This document shows positions 27,688 to 37,736 of a stretch of DNA of 64,000 bases, piece by piece. The notes under the pieces were generated by a model. That model ran no database searches. It saw only the letters and a list, made by a program, of their open reading frames with translations, and had not been told where the DNA came from. Both the position numbers and the translations under genes were made by a program. The stretch covers positions 1-64,000 of the forward strand of contig NZ_CBFHYF010000004.1 of NCBI RefSeq assembly GCF_965660005.1, in the 5' to 3' direction. How positions within the stretch are numbered: position 1 is the first letter of the stretch; every line of letters starts with the position of its first letter. Source of the stretch: Porticoccus sp965660005 (GTDB lineage Bacteria > Pseudomonadota > Gammaproteobacteria > Pseudomonadales > Porticoccaceae).

Positions 27688-28161
27688 TCAGGTACCCTTG
27701 ATCTCGGGTGGATTTTTTTCCAGCCGATCCAGTTCGGCGCGAAACTCGCTCAGGTCCTGAAAACTGCGATAGACCGAGGCAAATCGGACATAGGCCACTT
27801 CATCGAGCTCGCGCAACTGCTCCATCACACGTTCACCAATCACCCCGGAAGTCACCTCCCGTTCACCGGTGGCGCGAAGCTGATGCTGAATGTGGGAAAT
27901 GGCCGCTTCGATACGCTCGATACCCACGGGTCTTTTTTCCAGAGCACGCAGCAAACCCGCCCTGAGTTTGCCCTCATCAAACGGCTCGCGCACATCATCG
28001 CGCTTGATCACTCTTGGCATCAGCAGTTCTGCCACCTCATAGGTAGTAAAGCGCTCCCTGCAGGAGAGGCACTCGCGACGACGACGCACCTGATCGCCTT
28101 CAGCGACCAGCCGGGAATCAATCACCTTGGTATCGTCAGCGCTACAGAAAGGACAGTGCAT
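27688..28161 (-). CDS. nrdR: Transcriptional repressor NrdR
   Basis: A 157-residue repressor of ribonucleotide reductase genes. The zinc ribbon is Cys3-Cys6...Cys31-Cys34 (MHCPFC, CLSCRERF) and is followed by the ATP-cone domain that senses ATP/dATP. The ATG at 28161 gives the invariant MHCPFC start; the longer open frame is not supported. It heads the riboflavin operon, as in many proteobacteria. No nrd gene lies in the window. Confidence 0.97.
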   Translation of the reverse strand: MHCPFCSADDTKVIDSRLVAEGDQVRRRRECLSCRERFTTYEVAELLMPRVIKRDDVREPFDEGKLRAGLLRALEKRPVGIERIEAAISHIQHQLRATGEREVTSGVIGERVMEQLRELDEVAYVRFASVYRSFQDLSEFRAELDRLEKNPPEIKGT

Positions 28162-28267
28162 GGGTTTTGCCAATGAATACGAACAGGCGCGAATAGTACC
28201 ACATCTTGCCACCCTCACCTGCCTCAGCAAACCGATCAAAGGCACAGAACAGCCCCCCCATCAGAAA

Positions 28268-28295
28268 CAAAAAGCCCCGCTTCAGCAGGGCTTTT
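28268..28295 (-). terminator. Terminator after glyA
   Basis: On the minus strand an imperfect GC-rich hairpin (AAAAGCCC / GGGCTTTT arms with an inner GC pair and TGAA loop) is followed by a T run. It begins about 25 bases after the glyA stop. Confidence 0.8.
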
Positions 28296-28321
28296 CGGAC
28301 CATCTCATCGGTGATGACCGG

Positions 28322-29581
28322 TTATCCATAGACGGGGAACCTGGCGCAAATTTCCAGCACCTTTTCCTTCACCTGTGGAATGACCTGCTCGGCAGTACCG
28401 TTTTCCAGACTGTCCAGCACATCGCAGATCCAGTGGGTGAGCTGGATACTCTCAGTCTCGGTAAACCCGCGGGTCGTAATTGCCGGGGTACCAATCCGCA
28501 GCCCCGAGGTAATAAAGGGTGAACGCGGGTCATTGGGAACCGCATTTTTGTTCACTGTGATATAAGCGCGGCCAAGCGCTTCATCCGCATCCTTACCGGT
28601 GTAATCCTTGCCGATCAGATCCACCAGCATCAGGTGATTTTCGGTGCCTTTGGAGACAATTCTGATGCCCCGCTCCATAAAGGCGCCAGCCATGGCCTTG
28701 GCATTTTTCACTACCTGCTGCTGATAAGTGCGGAAGTCCTCGGTCATCGCCTCCTTGAATGACACCGCCTTGGCGGCAATCACATGGCACAGGGGGCCAC
28801 CCTGACCACCGGGAAATACCGCCGAATTGATTTTCTTCGCCAACTCCTCACTGTTGGTCAGGATAATACCGCCACGGGGACCGCGCAGGGTCTTGTGGGT
28901 GGTGGAGGTGACCACATCGGCGTAGGGAACCGGGCTGGGGTAAACACCGGCAGCCACCAGGCCCGCCACATGGGCCATATCCACCAGCAGGTAGGCACCC
29001 ACTTTGTCGGCGATCTCGCGGAATTTTGCCCAATCTAGCATCCTGGAATAGGCAGAGAAACCGGCCACAATCATTTTTGGCTTGTGTTCCAGCGCCAGCG
29101 TTTCAATTTGCTGATAGTCCACCAGACCCGTCTCAGGATTAAGACCATATTGCACAGCATGATAAATCTTGCCGGAGAAATTCGGTTTGGCACCGTGGGT
29201 GAGGTGGCCGCCGGCATCCAGGCTCATACCAAGGATGGTATCACCTGGCAGACACAGTGCCTGATACACTGCACTGTTGGCCTGCGAACCGGAATGGGGT
29301 TGAACATTGGCATAGCCGGCACCAAACAGCACCTTGACACGTTCAATGGCCAGCTCTTCGGTCTGGTCAACAAACTCACAACCCCCGTAGTAACGCTTGT
29401 GGGGATAGCCCTCTGCGTACTTGTTGGTGAGCTTGGTACCCTGAGCAGCCATCACAGCAGGGCTGGTGTAGTTCTCGGAGGCAATCAGCTCGAGGTGCTC
29501 TTCCTGACGCTGCTCTTCGTGCTGAATGGCAGCCCAGATTTCGGGGTCAAAACTTGCAATGCTGATATCTTTATCGAACAT
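28322..29581 (-). CDS. glyA: Serine hydroxymethyltransferase
   Basis: A 419-residue PLP enzyme interconverting serine and glycine with tetrahydrofolate, a main source of one-carbon units. The N-terminal ELIASENYTSPAV and the PLP-lysine motif VTSTTHKTLRGPRGG are present. The ATG at 29581 gives the usual MFDKDISIASFDPEIW start; the longer frame upstream has no support. It is separated from nrdR by a terminator, so it is its own unit. Confidence 0.97.
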   Translation of the reverse strand: MFDKDISIASFDPEIWAAIQHEEQRQEEHLELIASENYTSPAVMAAQGTKLTNKYAEGYPHKRYYGGCEFVDQTEELAIERVKVLFGAGYANVQPHSGSQANSAVYQALCLPGDTILGMSLDAGGHLTHGAKPNFSGKIYHAVQYGLNPETGLVDYQQIETLALEHKPKMIVAGFSAYSRMLDWAKFREIADKVGAYLLVDMAHVAGLVAAGVYPSPVPYADVVTSTTHKTLRGPRGGIILTNSEELAKKINSAVFPGGQGGPLCHVIAAKAVSFKEAMTEDFRTYQQQVVKNAKAMAGAFMERGIRIVSKGTENHLMLVDLIGKDYTGKDADEALGRAYITVNKNAVPNDPRSPFITSGLRIGTPAITTRGFTETESIQLTHWICDVLDSLENGTAEQVIPQVKEKVLEICARFPVYG

Positions 29582-29748
29582 GGATCTCACACTGATGGCT
29601 GGAATAAAAGAGCGTGAATTGTACACAAATCCACCAGTGAATCCCAAGCTTAATAGACCGCTTTCAATGTAATGCCCAGAGCGTCTGGCTACGACTGTTC
29701 CACTCTACCCACTACTCATCAGGCCAGATGTTAGCTCACCAGAGCCCA

Positions 29749-31755
29749 TCAGTTCATACGGTCGGCAGCCCAGCTTGAAAAGGCCATGTCTTTGACCTTC
29801 TGCAATTCTTCCTCTGCCACGCCCCAGACAGCATTGGACGTGAGCGGGTCGTCGTGGAAAATATACAGCCGGGAAGCCAACTGATTGAACGGCAACGAAG
29901 ATTCGCCATAGCGCTCGCCATTGTCCTGGGTTGAAACGTTGATGCCATTGCCCCAGTTTTGCCCGCTGTCATTGTTCGGGTTATAAAAATAAACCCGCAT
30001 TTCTCCCGACTGATCGAGCGCCACACGCAGGATGGTAATCGCATGCCAGCCCACAAACCGCGCTGAGCTGTCCGTCACCGCCAACCCCGCTGGCTGGGGG
30101 TGAATCACTAACTGGTTGCCATTGTTGAGTGGGTGGTAACAGGCAAAGAAATTGCGCAGAAAACCATCGTAATCGTGCAGCTTGCCGGTAGCCACGTCGA
30201 CGGCAATATTAAAACCACGACCCACCCACCAGCCCTGAAACTCCGGATTGATCCAACGGTGCGGATCCTCACCGCGGTCGGCGCAGAGACGTCCCATCTG
30301 GAGATAAATACGATCGAGATGTGGCACCAGCAAATTGGAAACCGGATCGCTGTCAATTGGCACCGCTCGCGTCAGATCCACTGGCAACTCTGCAGAATTG
30401 ATGGACGCACCTTCAAAATGCATCAACATGCCATCAAAGTGCCCGACCTGATCGATCAGATGCAGCAGGTAGTCGGGGGCATTGAACGACCATATGGAAA
30501 TCGCCCGCACCGACTGACAGGTGGGGTTATTACCCTGTCCGAGACCCAGGGGCTGCCCAAGTACAGAAATGGTCCCGGCCAGCAAAAAGACCCGTGCGGG
30601 CAGCGCCTGACCAAAGGCCGCACTGATCGCAGCGTTGGCATTCTCGGAAAGATCGAGCGATATCTGCCGCCAAAGGCCGGGACCAATCGGCGGAATGAAG
30701 AGGACGCCGCGCTCCAGCAACATGGCTAGTCCGTAGATCGCCTGGGCGGTTTCAGGGTAGATGGCTTCTTCAATCAGCTGATAGACCAGCTTGCTGTAAC
30801 ACTGCAGTGAATCCAGCCCGGTATTACTCAGACCCAACGCATCGGGAATCAACTCAACCCGTTCATTTTCCAGCAGCCAGCGCAAAAATGCCGCATGGTA
30901 ATCGGAGACCAGCCCCACATCGTGCATGGCCCGGGCAAACCCCCGGGCTTCCTGTTGCAGGGCATTGAAATCCATAGCGGCAAGATACGCCCGATAGTGG
31001 GGTATCCCAAGATCATCCAGGCTGGTCTTGGTCGGCCCGAACAGCGCCGAGATCAAACGGTCTGCACCGAGGCGGGCATCACCGAGGCTGTAATCGCCCC
31101 CGGCCAATGTAATCGCTATCTGGGTGATCATGGCTTTGACATGGCCGACCTGGATCGGGCGTTGGCCGAGAATACGCCAGATTTCATCGGTGAGGTTGCC
31201 CAGAATATCCTCGTAACCGACGTGCCCAACCAGAAAATGCAACAGATCATTAACCACCCGAGTCATCTCCGGCTGGTTCTGGCGTTCCGCCTCAGAAGCT
31301 CCGGCAGAAAATACTTTACTCAGGTTATGGGCCAGTACCTGGGAGAGGAAATGGTGGGCCTGCTCTGCTGAAAATCCGGCCCGGACATAACTGCCACTGG
31401 CCACTGACAACGCCCTCAACTGGCTGAGACATTCAATCACAAGCGTCTGCCGGTCACCCAGCTCGAAGGTATTGGCCACCAGACCGGCCAGCAGGGTTTT
31501 CGGATCCTGCCAGTCGGTGCCCAGGAATACCCCAGCGCGGTCGAGTCTGGGGGCCCAGAGATAGAGCTGCTCAACACCCCCCGGCTGCATCATCAACCGA
31601 CGACAGAGCTCCAACACCTGTGGCGTCGCTGCGGGTTTGGCGAAATCCCGGCTGCGTTCCAGCCGGCCAACCGCCTGCTCCAGGGAGCTTTCGATCACGT
31701 CAGCCAGCTCACCTGAGCTGGCAACAGGGCCCGTCTCCGGGGAAACCTCAGACAT
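29749..31755 (-). CDS. Large uncharacterised protein with a possible papain-like C-terminal half
   Basis: A 668-residue protein that I cannot assign to a family. Residues 1 to about 390 are helical and unlike any fold I know. In the C-terminal half three spaced motifs resemble a papain-like site: Cys413 (GQGNNPTCQSVRAISIW), His571 (VGWHAITILRV) and Asn592 (VYFYNPNND), in Cys-His-Asn order. This supports a cysteine peptidase, transglutaminase-like or acyl-transfer fold only at motif level. There is no signal peptide or membrane helix. It follows the ATP-grasp gene by 13 bases in the same direction, so the two are very probably one operon. Base composition looks like the neighbours. Confidence 0.75.
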   Translation of the reverse strand: MSEVSPETGPVASSGELADVIESSLEQAVGRLERSRDFAKPAATPQVLELCRRLMMQPGGVEQLYLWAPRLDRAGVFLGTDWQDPKTLLAGLVANTFELGDRQTLVIECLSQLRALSVASGSYVRAGFSAEQAHHFLSQVLAHNLSKVFSAGASEAERQNQPEMTRVVNDLLHFLVGHVGYEDILGNLTDEIWRILGQRPIQVGHVKAMITQIAITLAGGDYSLGDARLGADRLISALFGPTKTSLDDLGIPHYRAYLAAMDFNALQQEARGFARAMHDVGLVSDYHAAFLRWLLENERVELIPDALGLSNTGLDSLQCYSKLVYQLIEEAIYPETAQAIYGLAMLLERGVLFIPPIGPGLWRQISLDLSENANAAISAAFGQALPARVFLLAGTISVLGQPLGLGQGNNPTCQSVRAISIWSFNAPDYLLHLIDQVGHFDGMLMHFEGASINSAELPVDLTRAVPIDSDPVSNLLVPHLDRIYLQMGRLCADRGEDPHRWINPEFQGWWVGRGFNIAVDVATGKLHDYDGFLRNFFACYHPLNNGNQLVIHPQPAGLAVTDSSARFVGWHAITILRVALDQSGEMRVYFYNPNNDSGQNWGNGINVSTQDNGERYGESSLPFNQLASRLYIFHDDPLTSNAVWGVAEEELQKVKDMAFSSWAADRMN

Positions 31756-31768
31756 AAAAATCCAGTTC

Positions 31769-32974
31769 TTACTGATGCTTCAGCAAATCGCGCATCCTGT
31801 AGGGCTCAGCACCGAAGAAATATACCAGCCCCCAATGCGTACCAAATGCCGAGCGCTTGGTCACCTTGTTTTCCTGCGGAGCCTGCAACTCATGGAACTC
31901 GAAGTACTCATGCTGTTCCGTCTCTTCCGGGATACGCAATTCACTCACTACCCGTCGGCGCGGATAGACCCCGAAACACCCGGCATGGCCTTTGGCATCC
32001 ACCACTTCTTTGGGGAAAAATGCCGTAATTTCCTCTTCTGTGGTGTGCGGATCAAATGCCAGAACCATGCCCTGATAGGCGTTAAAGCCATAGGCTCGTT
32101 CAAGCAATTCAAACACTTTAAAGCCTGGCGGACGATAGGCTACCTCACCAAAGTACATTTTACCGTCTTTGGTGACAAAATATTCCGGGTGAATGAAACC
32201 GAAATCAATATCAAATGTTTCAATCAGTTTTTCTATTTCTTCCTCAATGCGGGGTCGCCATTTCTCCAGCTCGGGAGAGGCCGGCACAAACACCGAGTAA
32301 CCGAGGGTAACGTATTCGGAAATATTCAGAAAACGAATTTTACGGTCGTGAATCCAGGCTTCCACGGCGAATTCCCAGCCGTCCAGATGGCTCTCCATCA
32401 AAAACGGGAACTCGTCCTCAGGAATCGCCTGGACATCATCGGGGGTTCTTACAACCCGATGACCGAGACAGCCGGCCTTGTCAAAAGCCTTCAGGTGAAT
32501 CGGGTCATTGGGGTCACCATCCAGCTTGAGCAGGGCCTGATTGACCCGTTTGAGAAAATGAATAACGTCCGATTTGTCATGGGCTTCTTCAAAAATGCCA
32601 ACACGGATACCACCCAGTTGCGCACGACGCTTCATCAGCGCCTTGTCGCGAAACAGCAACGACTGCCCCATCAAACTGGGATTTTTCATCAACACCGCAT
32701 TGATCGCACCAGCCCATTCCACCGTTTCCTCGAACAACGGGATGGCGACATCCACACCCTCATCCTGCAAGGTCTGAGCAATTTCCATGGAGCGATCATT
32801 CAGCCGCTCAAAGTTCCAGGGAATATAGGGAATACTGTGCTTTGTCGCATATTCCTCTGCCCACGGCGGAGCAATGACCACGTAACGCCTGTCCATTCTG
32901 TCCACAGCGTCAATAGCATTTAGCGACCAGCCCAGCAAGGCAACATAGCCTTTTTCCTGATTCTTTGCTGACAT
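31769..32974 (-). CDS. ATP-grasp domain protein (carboxylate-amine/thiol ligase-like)
   Basis: A 401-residue protein with an ATP-grasp architecture. A Rossmann-like pre-ATP domain covers about 1-105 and an ATP-binding domain about 110-300. Recognisable stretches are FLMESHLDGWEFAVEAWI, DFGFIHPEYFVTKDG and the metal/ATP motif MYFGEVAYRPPGF. Members ligate a carboxylate to an amine, thiol or hydroxyl through an acyl-phosphate. The substrate is unknown. The ATG at 32974 has GGAGG 7 bases upstream and is preferred over an earlier in-frame start. It is the first gene of a two-gene operon. The 290 bases upstream hold a weak inverted repeat (CTGGTC at 33058 and GACCAG at 33083), with no clear promoter. 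Confidence 0.8.
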   Translation of the reverse strand: MSAKNQEKGYVALLGWSLNAIDAVDRMDRRYVVIAPPWAEEYATKHSIPYIPWNFERLNDRSMEIAQTLQDEGVDVAIPLFEETVEWAGAINAVLMKNPSLMGQSLLFRDKALMKRRAQLGGIRVGIFEEAHDKSDVIHFLKRVNQALLKLDGDPNDPIHLKAFDKAGCLGHRVVRTPDDVQAIPEDEFPFLMESHLDGWEFAVEAWIHDRKIRFLNISEYVTLGYSVFVPASPELEKWRPRIEEEIEKLIETFDIDFGFIHPEYFVTKDGKMYFGEVAYRPPGFKVFELLERAYGFNAYQGMVLAFDPHTTEEEITAFFPKEVVDAKGHAGCFGVYPRRRVVSELRIPEETEQHEYFEFHELQAPQENKVTKRSAFGTHWGLVYFFGAEPYRMRDLLKHQ

Positions 32975-33266
32975 AAATAAACCTCCGGGTAACACCTATT
33001 TCTGTGCCTTGTTTTCATCAAAAAAGTGAATTAACGACGCTTGATAACCAGTGAAACCTGGTCAAAGGAAAGGCACTTCAGAGACCAGTTTGGCCCATTA
33101 GGGGATTAAAGATCAAATAAGCGGCTTTATGGAAATTGCAATAGAAACAAGGAATTAGTGACGATTCAGCACCGTGGCGCAGCCGTCGACAGGGCTCGGC
33201 GCAGCCGAATAATCAGGATAAAAGTTTATCGCCAAAATGCCCGTCAGCTACGGCCATACCAACCGC

Positions 33267-36200
33267 TCACATGTTGCGTCGATACAATCCGCCAACCTGA
33301 TACAAAGCCCCACTCATCTGGCCGAGTGAACAGCATTTGGCGGCCTCCATCAGACAGGTGAAGGAGTTTTCTCGCTGCAGAACTACCCGCTGCAATTGCT
33401 CCAAAGCGGCTTGGGATTGTCCGTTATGCAGTGTCTGGAAGGCCTTCAGATTATCCACCTGCTGCTGCTTTTCGGCATCGTCGGAGCGGGCCAGTTCGCG
33501 GCCCTCAATAGTTTCCTCTGTACCGGCTTCCGGCAAATAGGTATTGACCCCAATCAACGGCAGAGAGCCGTCGTGTTTGCGGTGTTCATAATAAAGGCTC
33601 TCTTCCTGAATCTTGCCGCGCTGGTACATAGTATCCATGGCCCCCAATACGCCACCGCGCTCGGAGATTTTTTCAAATTCGCTGTAGACAGCCTCCTCGA
33701 CCAGATCTGTCAGCTGATCAATAATAAAGAGCCCTGCCAGGGGTTTTCACAGATATTCAGGCCAAACTCCCGGTTGATGATCAATTGAATCGCCACGGCC
33801 CGGCGCACAGACTCGGTGGTGGGCGTGGTGATAGCCTCGTCGTAGGCGTTGGTGTGCAGGCTGTTGGTGTTGTCGAAAATCGCGTAAAGCGCCTGCAACG
33901 TGGTGCGAATGTCGTTAAAACTCATTTCCTGGGCGTGCAGGCTGCGGCCCGAGGTCTGGATGTGATACTTCAACATCTGGCTGCGCGGGCTGGCACCGTA
34001 ACGGGCCTTCATGGCCCGCGCCCAAATGCGCCGTGCCACCCGGCCCATCACCGTGTATTCCGGATCCATACCGTTGGAAAAGAAGAAGCTGAAGTTGGGT
34101 ACGAAATCGTCCACTTTCATACCCCGGGACAGGTAATACTCAACCAGGGTAAACCCGTTGGACAGGGTAAACGCCAGTTGGGAAATCGGGTTGGCCCCCG
34201 CCTCGGCAATGTGATACCCACTCACCGACACGCTGTAATAGTTGCGAACATTGTGTTCGATGAAAAAAGCCTGCATGTCGCCCATCATGGTCAAGGCAAA
34301 ACTGGTGGAAAAAATACAGGTATTCTGAGCCTGGTCCTCCTTGAGAATATCGGCCTGCACGGTACCGCGCACTGACGCCAGGGTTTCGGCACGGATGCGT
34401 TCGTAGGTCTCGGCATCCACCAGTTGATCACCGGTAATACCCAATAGCGCCAATCCCAGGCCATCGTGGCCCTCCGGTAATTGACCCGCATACTGTGGAC
34501 GCGGTTCATCGCCAAACCAGGCATCAATTGTCTGCTGCGCTTCATCCCACAGGTTGTTGCCTTTCAGATATTTTTCCACCTGCTGGTCGATGGCGGTATT
34601 CATAAAGAACGCCAGAATGATCGGTGCCGGGCCGTTGATGGTCATGGAGACAGAGGTAGACGGCGAGCAGAGATCAAAACCCGAATAGAGTTTTTTCATA
34701 TCGTCCAGAGTCGCCACCGACACACCGGAATTACCTACCTTCCCCCAGATATCCGGGCGCGGATCGGGATCAGCGCCGTACAGCGTCACTGAATCAAAGG
34801 CGGTGGACAGCCGGGTCGCCGACTGCCCCCGGGAAAGATAGTGAAAACGCCGGTTGGTTCGCTCGGGCGTGCCTTCACCGGCAAACATCCGGGTGGGGTC
34901 CTCCCCGGCGCGACGGTAGGGGAACACCCCCGCCGTATAGGGATAACTGCCGGGCAAGTTCTCCGCCAACAGAAAGCTGAGCTGCTCCCCCCAGTCGCGA
35001 TACTGAGGAGTGGCAATTTTGGGAATCTTCAGGTGACTGAGGGACTCCACATAGTTATCACCGGTTATGTCCCGACCGCGCACCTGATAGCAATATTCCT
35101 GCTGCTCCACACCGGCTTTGCGCTCTGGCCACTCCTGCAACAGGCGGATCGACTCGCTGCTCAGATCACCGATGGCATCCTGATAACCCCGTCGCAGGGC
35201 ACACAGCGTTTTGTCACCCTCACCGTCGCTGAGGGCCGCCACCGGGTATAGCTCCAACGATTCCGGCAACAGCGGGTCGCCCAGGGATGCCAACACCTGA
35301 TAATGCTGAAACGCATTGGCCGCAAACTCTGCCTGGCGGTTATTGTCCACCTTGATCTGGCGGCCACTCTCACTGATTTCCGCCAGGTAGCGCACCCGAC
35401 TGCCAGGGATCAACGCCACGGACCGCGATGCAATATCGCCATCAACGACGGGCGGCACCCAGAGATTTTCGTCCAGGGCCTTCTTTTCCACCAGCAGGCG
35501 ACACAGGTGATAAAAGGCGCTGTTCAGCCCGAGGTCGTTGAACTGGCTGGCAATGGTCGGGTATACCGGAATCTGCTCCGCAGTCACGGCAAAGGCATTG
35601 TGATTGCGCTGCCACTGTTTTCGAATATCCCGCAAGGCATCTTCAGCACCGCGCTTGTCGTACTTGTTGAGAATCACCATGTCGGCGTAATCAATCATGT
35701 CGATCTTTTCCAACTGGCTCGCCGCACCGTAGTCGCTGGTCATAATATAGAGAGAGAAATCCACCAGATCGACAATCTCGGAATCGCTCTGGCCAATACC
35801 GGCGGTCTCCACCAGCACCAGATCGTAGCCGAGGGATTTCAGGAACAGGGTAACATCGCCGAGCATCTCACTGGTGGCCAGGTGCTGGCGACGGGTCGCC
35901 ATGGAACGCATGTAAATCTGTGGTGAGGACAGGCTATTCATGCGAATGCGGTCACCGAGCAGTGCACCCCCGGTGCGGCGACGGGTCGGGTCCACCGCCA
36001 GCACGGCAATACGCATTTCCGGGCGCTGCAACAGAAAACGGCTCAGTAGCTCATCCACGGTGCTGCTTTTACCCGCACCACCGGTACCCGTGACACCTAC
36101 CACCGGGGTTTTACCGGCGGCCAGTTGCCAGGTCTTTTTCAGTCGCGCCAATTCGGGAGGGGCAATGGTGCCCTCTTCGATAGCAGAAATCATCTGCGCC

Positions 36201-36709
36201 ACCGCAACATCATCATCCAGTGATGGTTGTTTTGGAGAAGAGCCTGAACGACGAGCCTCGTGGGCGCGGGCCACCAGGTCATCGATCATCCCGGTCAGAC
36301 CCAGCTTCATCCCGTCAGCGGGGTGATAGATACGATTGACCCCTTCAGCTTCGAGCCGGGCAATTTCATCCTGCGTTATGGTGCCGCCACCCCCGCCGAA
36401 AACCTGAATATGCGCGGCATTATTGTCACGCAGTAATTTCAGCATATAGCGGAAATACTCTATATGGCCGCCCTGATAGGAGCTGATGGCAATGGCATCG
36501 GCATCTTCCTGAATCGCCGCCCGCACCACCTCATCGACACTGCGATTGTGGCCGAGATGCACCACCTCGACGCCGCCGCCCTGAATCAACCGGCGCATCA
36601 CATTGATCGCGGCATCGTGGCCATCGAACAGCGACGTGGCCGTGACGATTCGCAACGGCGTGGCATCAACCTTCGGACGCGCAGGGTTATCAGGCATTGC
36701 TTCTGTCAC
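33267..36709 (-). pseudogene. icmF: Fused isobutyryl-CoA mutase IcmF, interrupted by one frameshift
   Basis: IcmF combines three parts. A cobalamin-binding domain lies at the start (SLFDGHDAAINVM; His is the lower cobalt ligand). A MeaB-like GTPase chaperone has P-loop GTGGAGKSSTVDELL. A large TIM-barrel mutase domain interconverts isobutyryl-CoA and butyryl-CoA or related acyl-CoAs. The first about 1000 codons are intact, then the frame stops at 33710-33712. The remaining about 150 codons (DLVEEAVYSEFEKISERGG, MDTMYQRGKIQEESLYYEH) continue in another frame to 33267. Adding one T in the TTT run near 33726 would restore QGSFIIDQLTDL. The GTG at 36709 is chosen since AGGAGG lies 5 bases before it. 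As written, the protein lacks the C-terminal part of the mutase small-subunit interface. Confidence 0.9.
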
Positions 36710-36820
36710 GGTCACCTCCTCTGGAAATCTGATCGACGGGAACCCCCATCGCCTGCCAGTTTCACGCCCCTTTAATTATAGGCATTCGCCACTGAGCACT
36801 TCTTCGAATAAATCGATGCT

Positions 36821-36843
36821 GACATATTGTCCGACAATATGTC
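36821..36843. promoter_or_regulatory. Perfect palindrome, likely operator of the GntR regulator
   Basis: Two 10-base arms, GACATATTGT and ACAATATGTC, surround CCG. The site lies between the divergent icmF and gntR genes, about 110 and 70 bases from their starts. A TTGACA-like -35 box on the minus strand overlaps its right edge, so binding could block icmF transcription. Confidence 0.78.
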
Positions 36844-36910
36844 AATTATAGAAAACTCTGTTATCCTTTGTACCAGTATTGCCACACACCTCAGCAATGG
36901 ATCGCCAATC

Positions 36911-37672
36911 ATGAGTCAACCCGTCAGCTTTGGCCCCCTGGCCCACCAACCCGCCTATCGGCTGATCAGCGAGAAAATTCGTCACGCCATTATTTCCGGC
37001 GATATTCAGGCGGGGGAATTGTTGCCCACCGAAACCAATCTGGCCGAACAATTCGGCGTCACCCGTTCCACTGTCCGGGAGGCAATCCGCCTGCTGGAAC
37101 ACGTCGGTATTCTCGGTCGAGCCGACCGAAAGCGGCTGGTGGTGACACTGCCCGGCACCGAGGCTGTCGGCCGCTCCGTCAGCGCCGCCATGCTGATGCA
37201 TCAGGTGACCTTTGAGGAACTGTGGCAAGTGGCGATGGGGCTGGAACCGCTGGCAGGCAAACTGGCGTGCCTATCTGCCACCGATGTCGAGAAACAATTA
37301 CTGGCAGACAATCTGACACGTACCCGCGAGGTGATCGATGATCACGACGCGCTGCTGGAAGTGGAAATCGACTTTCACAATCTGGTGGCGGCAGCTACCC
37401 ACAACCATGCCCTGCTGCTGGCCCGCGCGCCCCTCAACGAACTGTTCTATCCCGCCTGGGGCGCCATCATTCGTGCCCTGTCACCGGGGGAGCCCATCTT
37501 GGTCGCCCACCGGCATGTCTACGACGCTATCTGTGCCGGCGACCAGGAAAAAGCCGAGGAGTGGATGCAAAAACACATGCGCGACTTCCGCCGCGGCATC
37601 GAAATGGGCAAACTGGGATTCGGTAAACCCGTACAGGATCAGGTACCACCCCCGTACTGGAATAAAGAATAA
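36911..37672 (+). CDS. GntR-family (FadR-type) transcriptional regulator
   Basis: A 253-residue regulator. The N-terminal winged helix (ISEKIRHAIISGDIQAGELLPTE, FGVTRSTVREAIRLLE) is typical of GntR. The C-terminal all-helical FCD ligand domain (about residues 95-230) has the His/Asp residues that bind a metal or acidic ligand. The ATG at 36911 is chosen for the length usual in the family. It is divergent from icmF with the palindrome 36821-36843 between, so it most likely controls icmF and itself, possibly in response to an acyl-CoA or organic acid. The ligand is unknown. Confidence 0.88.
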   Translation: MSQPVSFGPLAHQPAYRLISEKIRHAIISGDIQAGELLPTETNLAEQFGVTRSTVREAIRLLEHVGILGRADRKRLVVTLPGTEAVGRSVSAAMLMHQVTFEELWQVAMGLEPLAGKLACLSATDVEKQLLADNLTRTREVIDDHDALLEVEIDFHNLVAAATHNHALLLARAPLNELFYPAWGAIIRALSPGEPILVAHRHVYDAICAGDQEKAEEWMQKHMRDFRRGIEMGKLGFGKPVQDQVPPPYWNKE

Positions 37673-37685
37673 AGGAATGAAGAAT

Positions 37686-37736
37686 AAAGGGGTCGGTGAC
37701 AACTGAGAATGATTCTTAATTGTCACCGACCCCTTT
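37686..37736. repeat. Long inverted repeat between gntR and ppk2
   Basis: Two complementary arms of about 17 bases (AAAGGGGTCGGTGACAA and its reverse complement) flank a 17-base centre that can itself form a small AGAAT/ATTCT hairpin. It touches the ppk2 stop codon and could terminate both converging genes. The GGGGTCGGTGACAA motif also resembles palindromes spread by REP-associated transposases, but no second copy was seen in this window. Confidence 0.75.

Noticed and set aside
31637..32923. Plus-strand open frame of 428 codons
   Set aside because: Antisense to the ATP-grasp gene and the end of its partner. No ribosome site and no domain; the ATP-grasp motifs are on the other strand.
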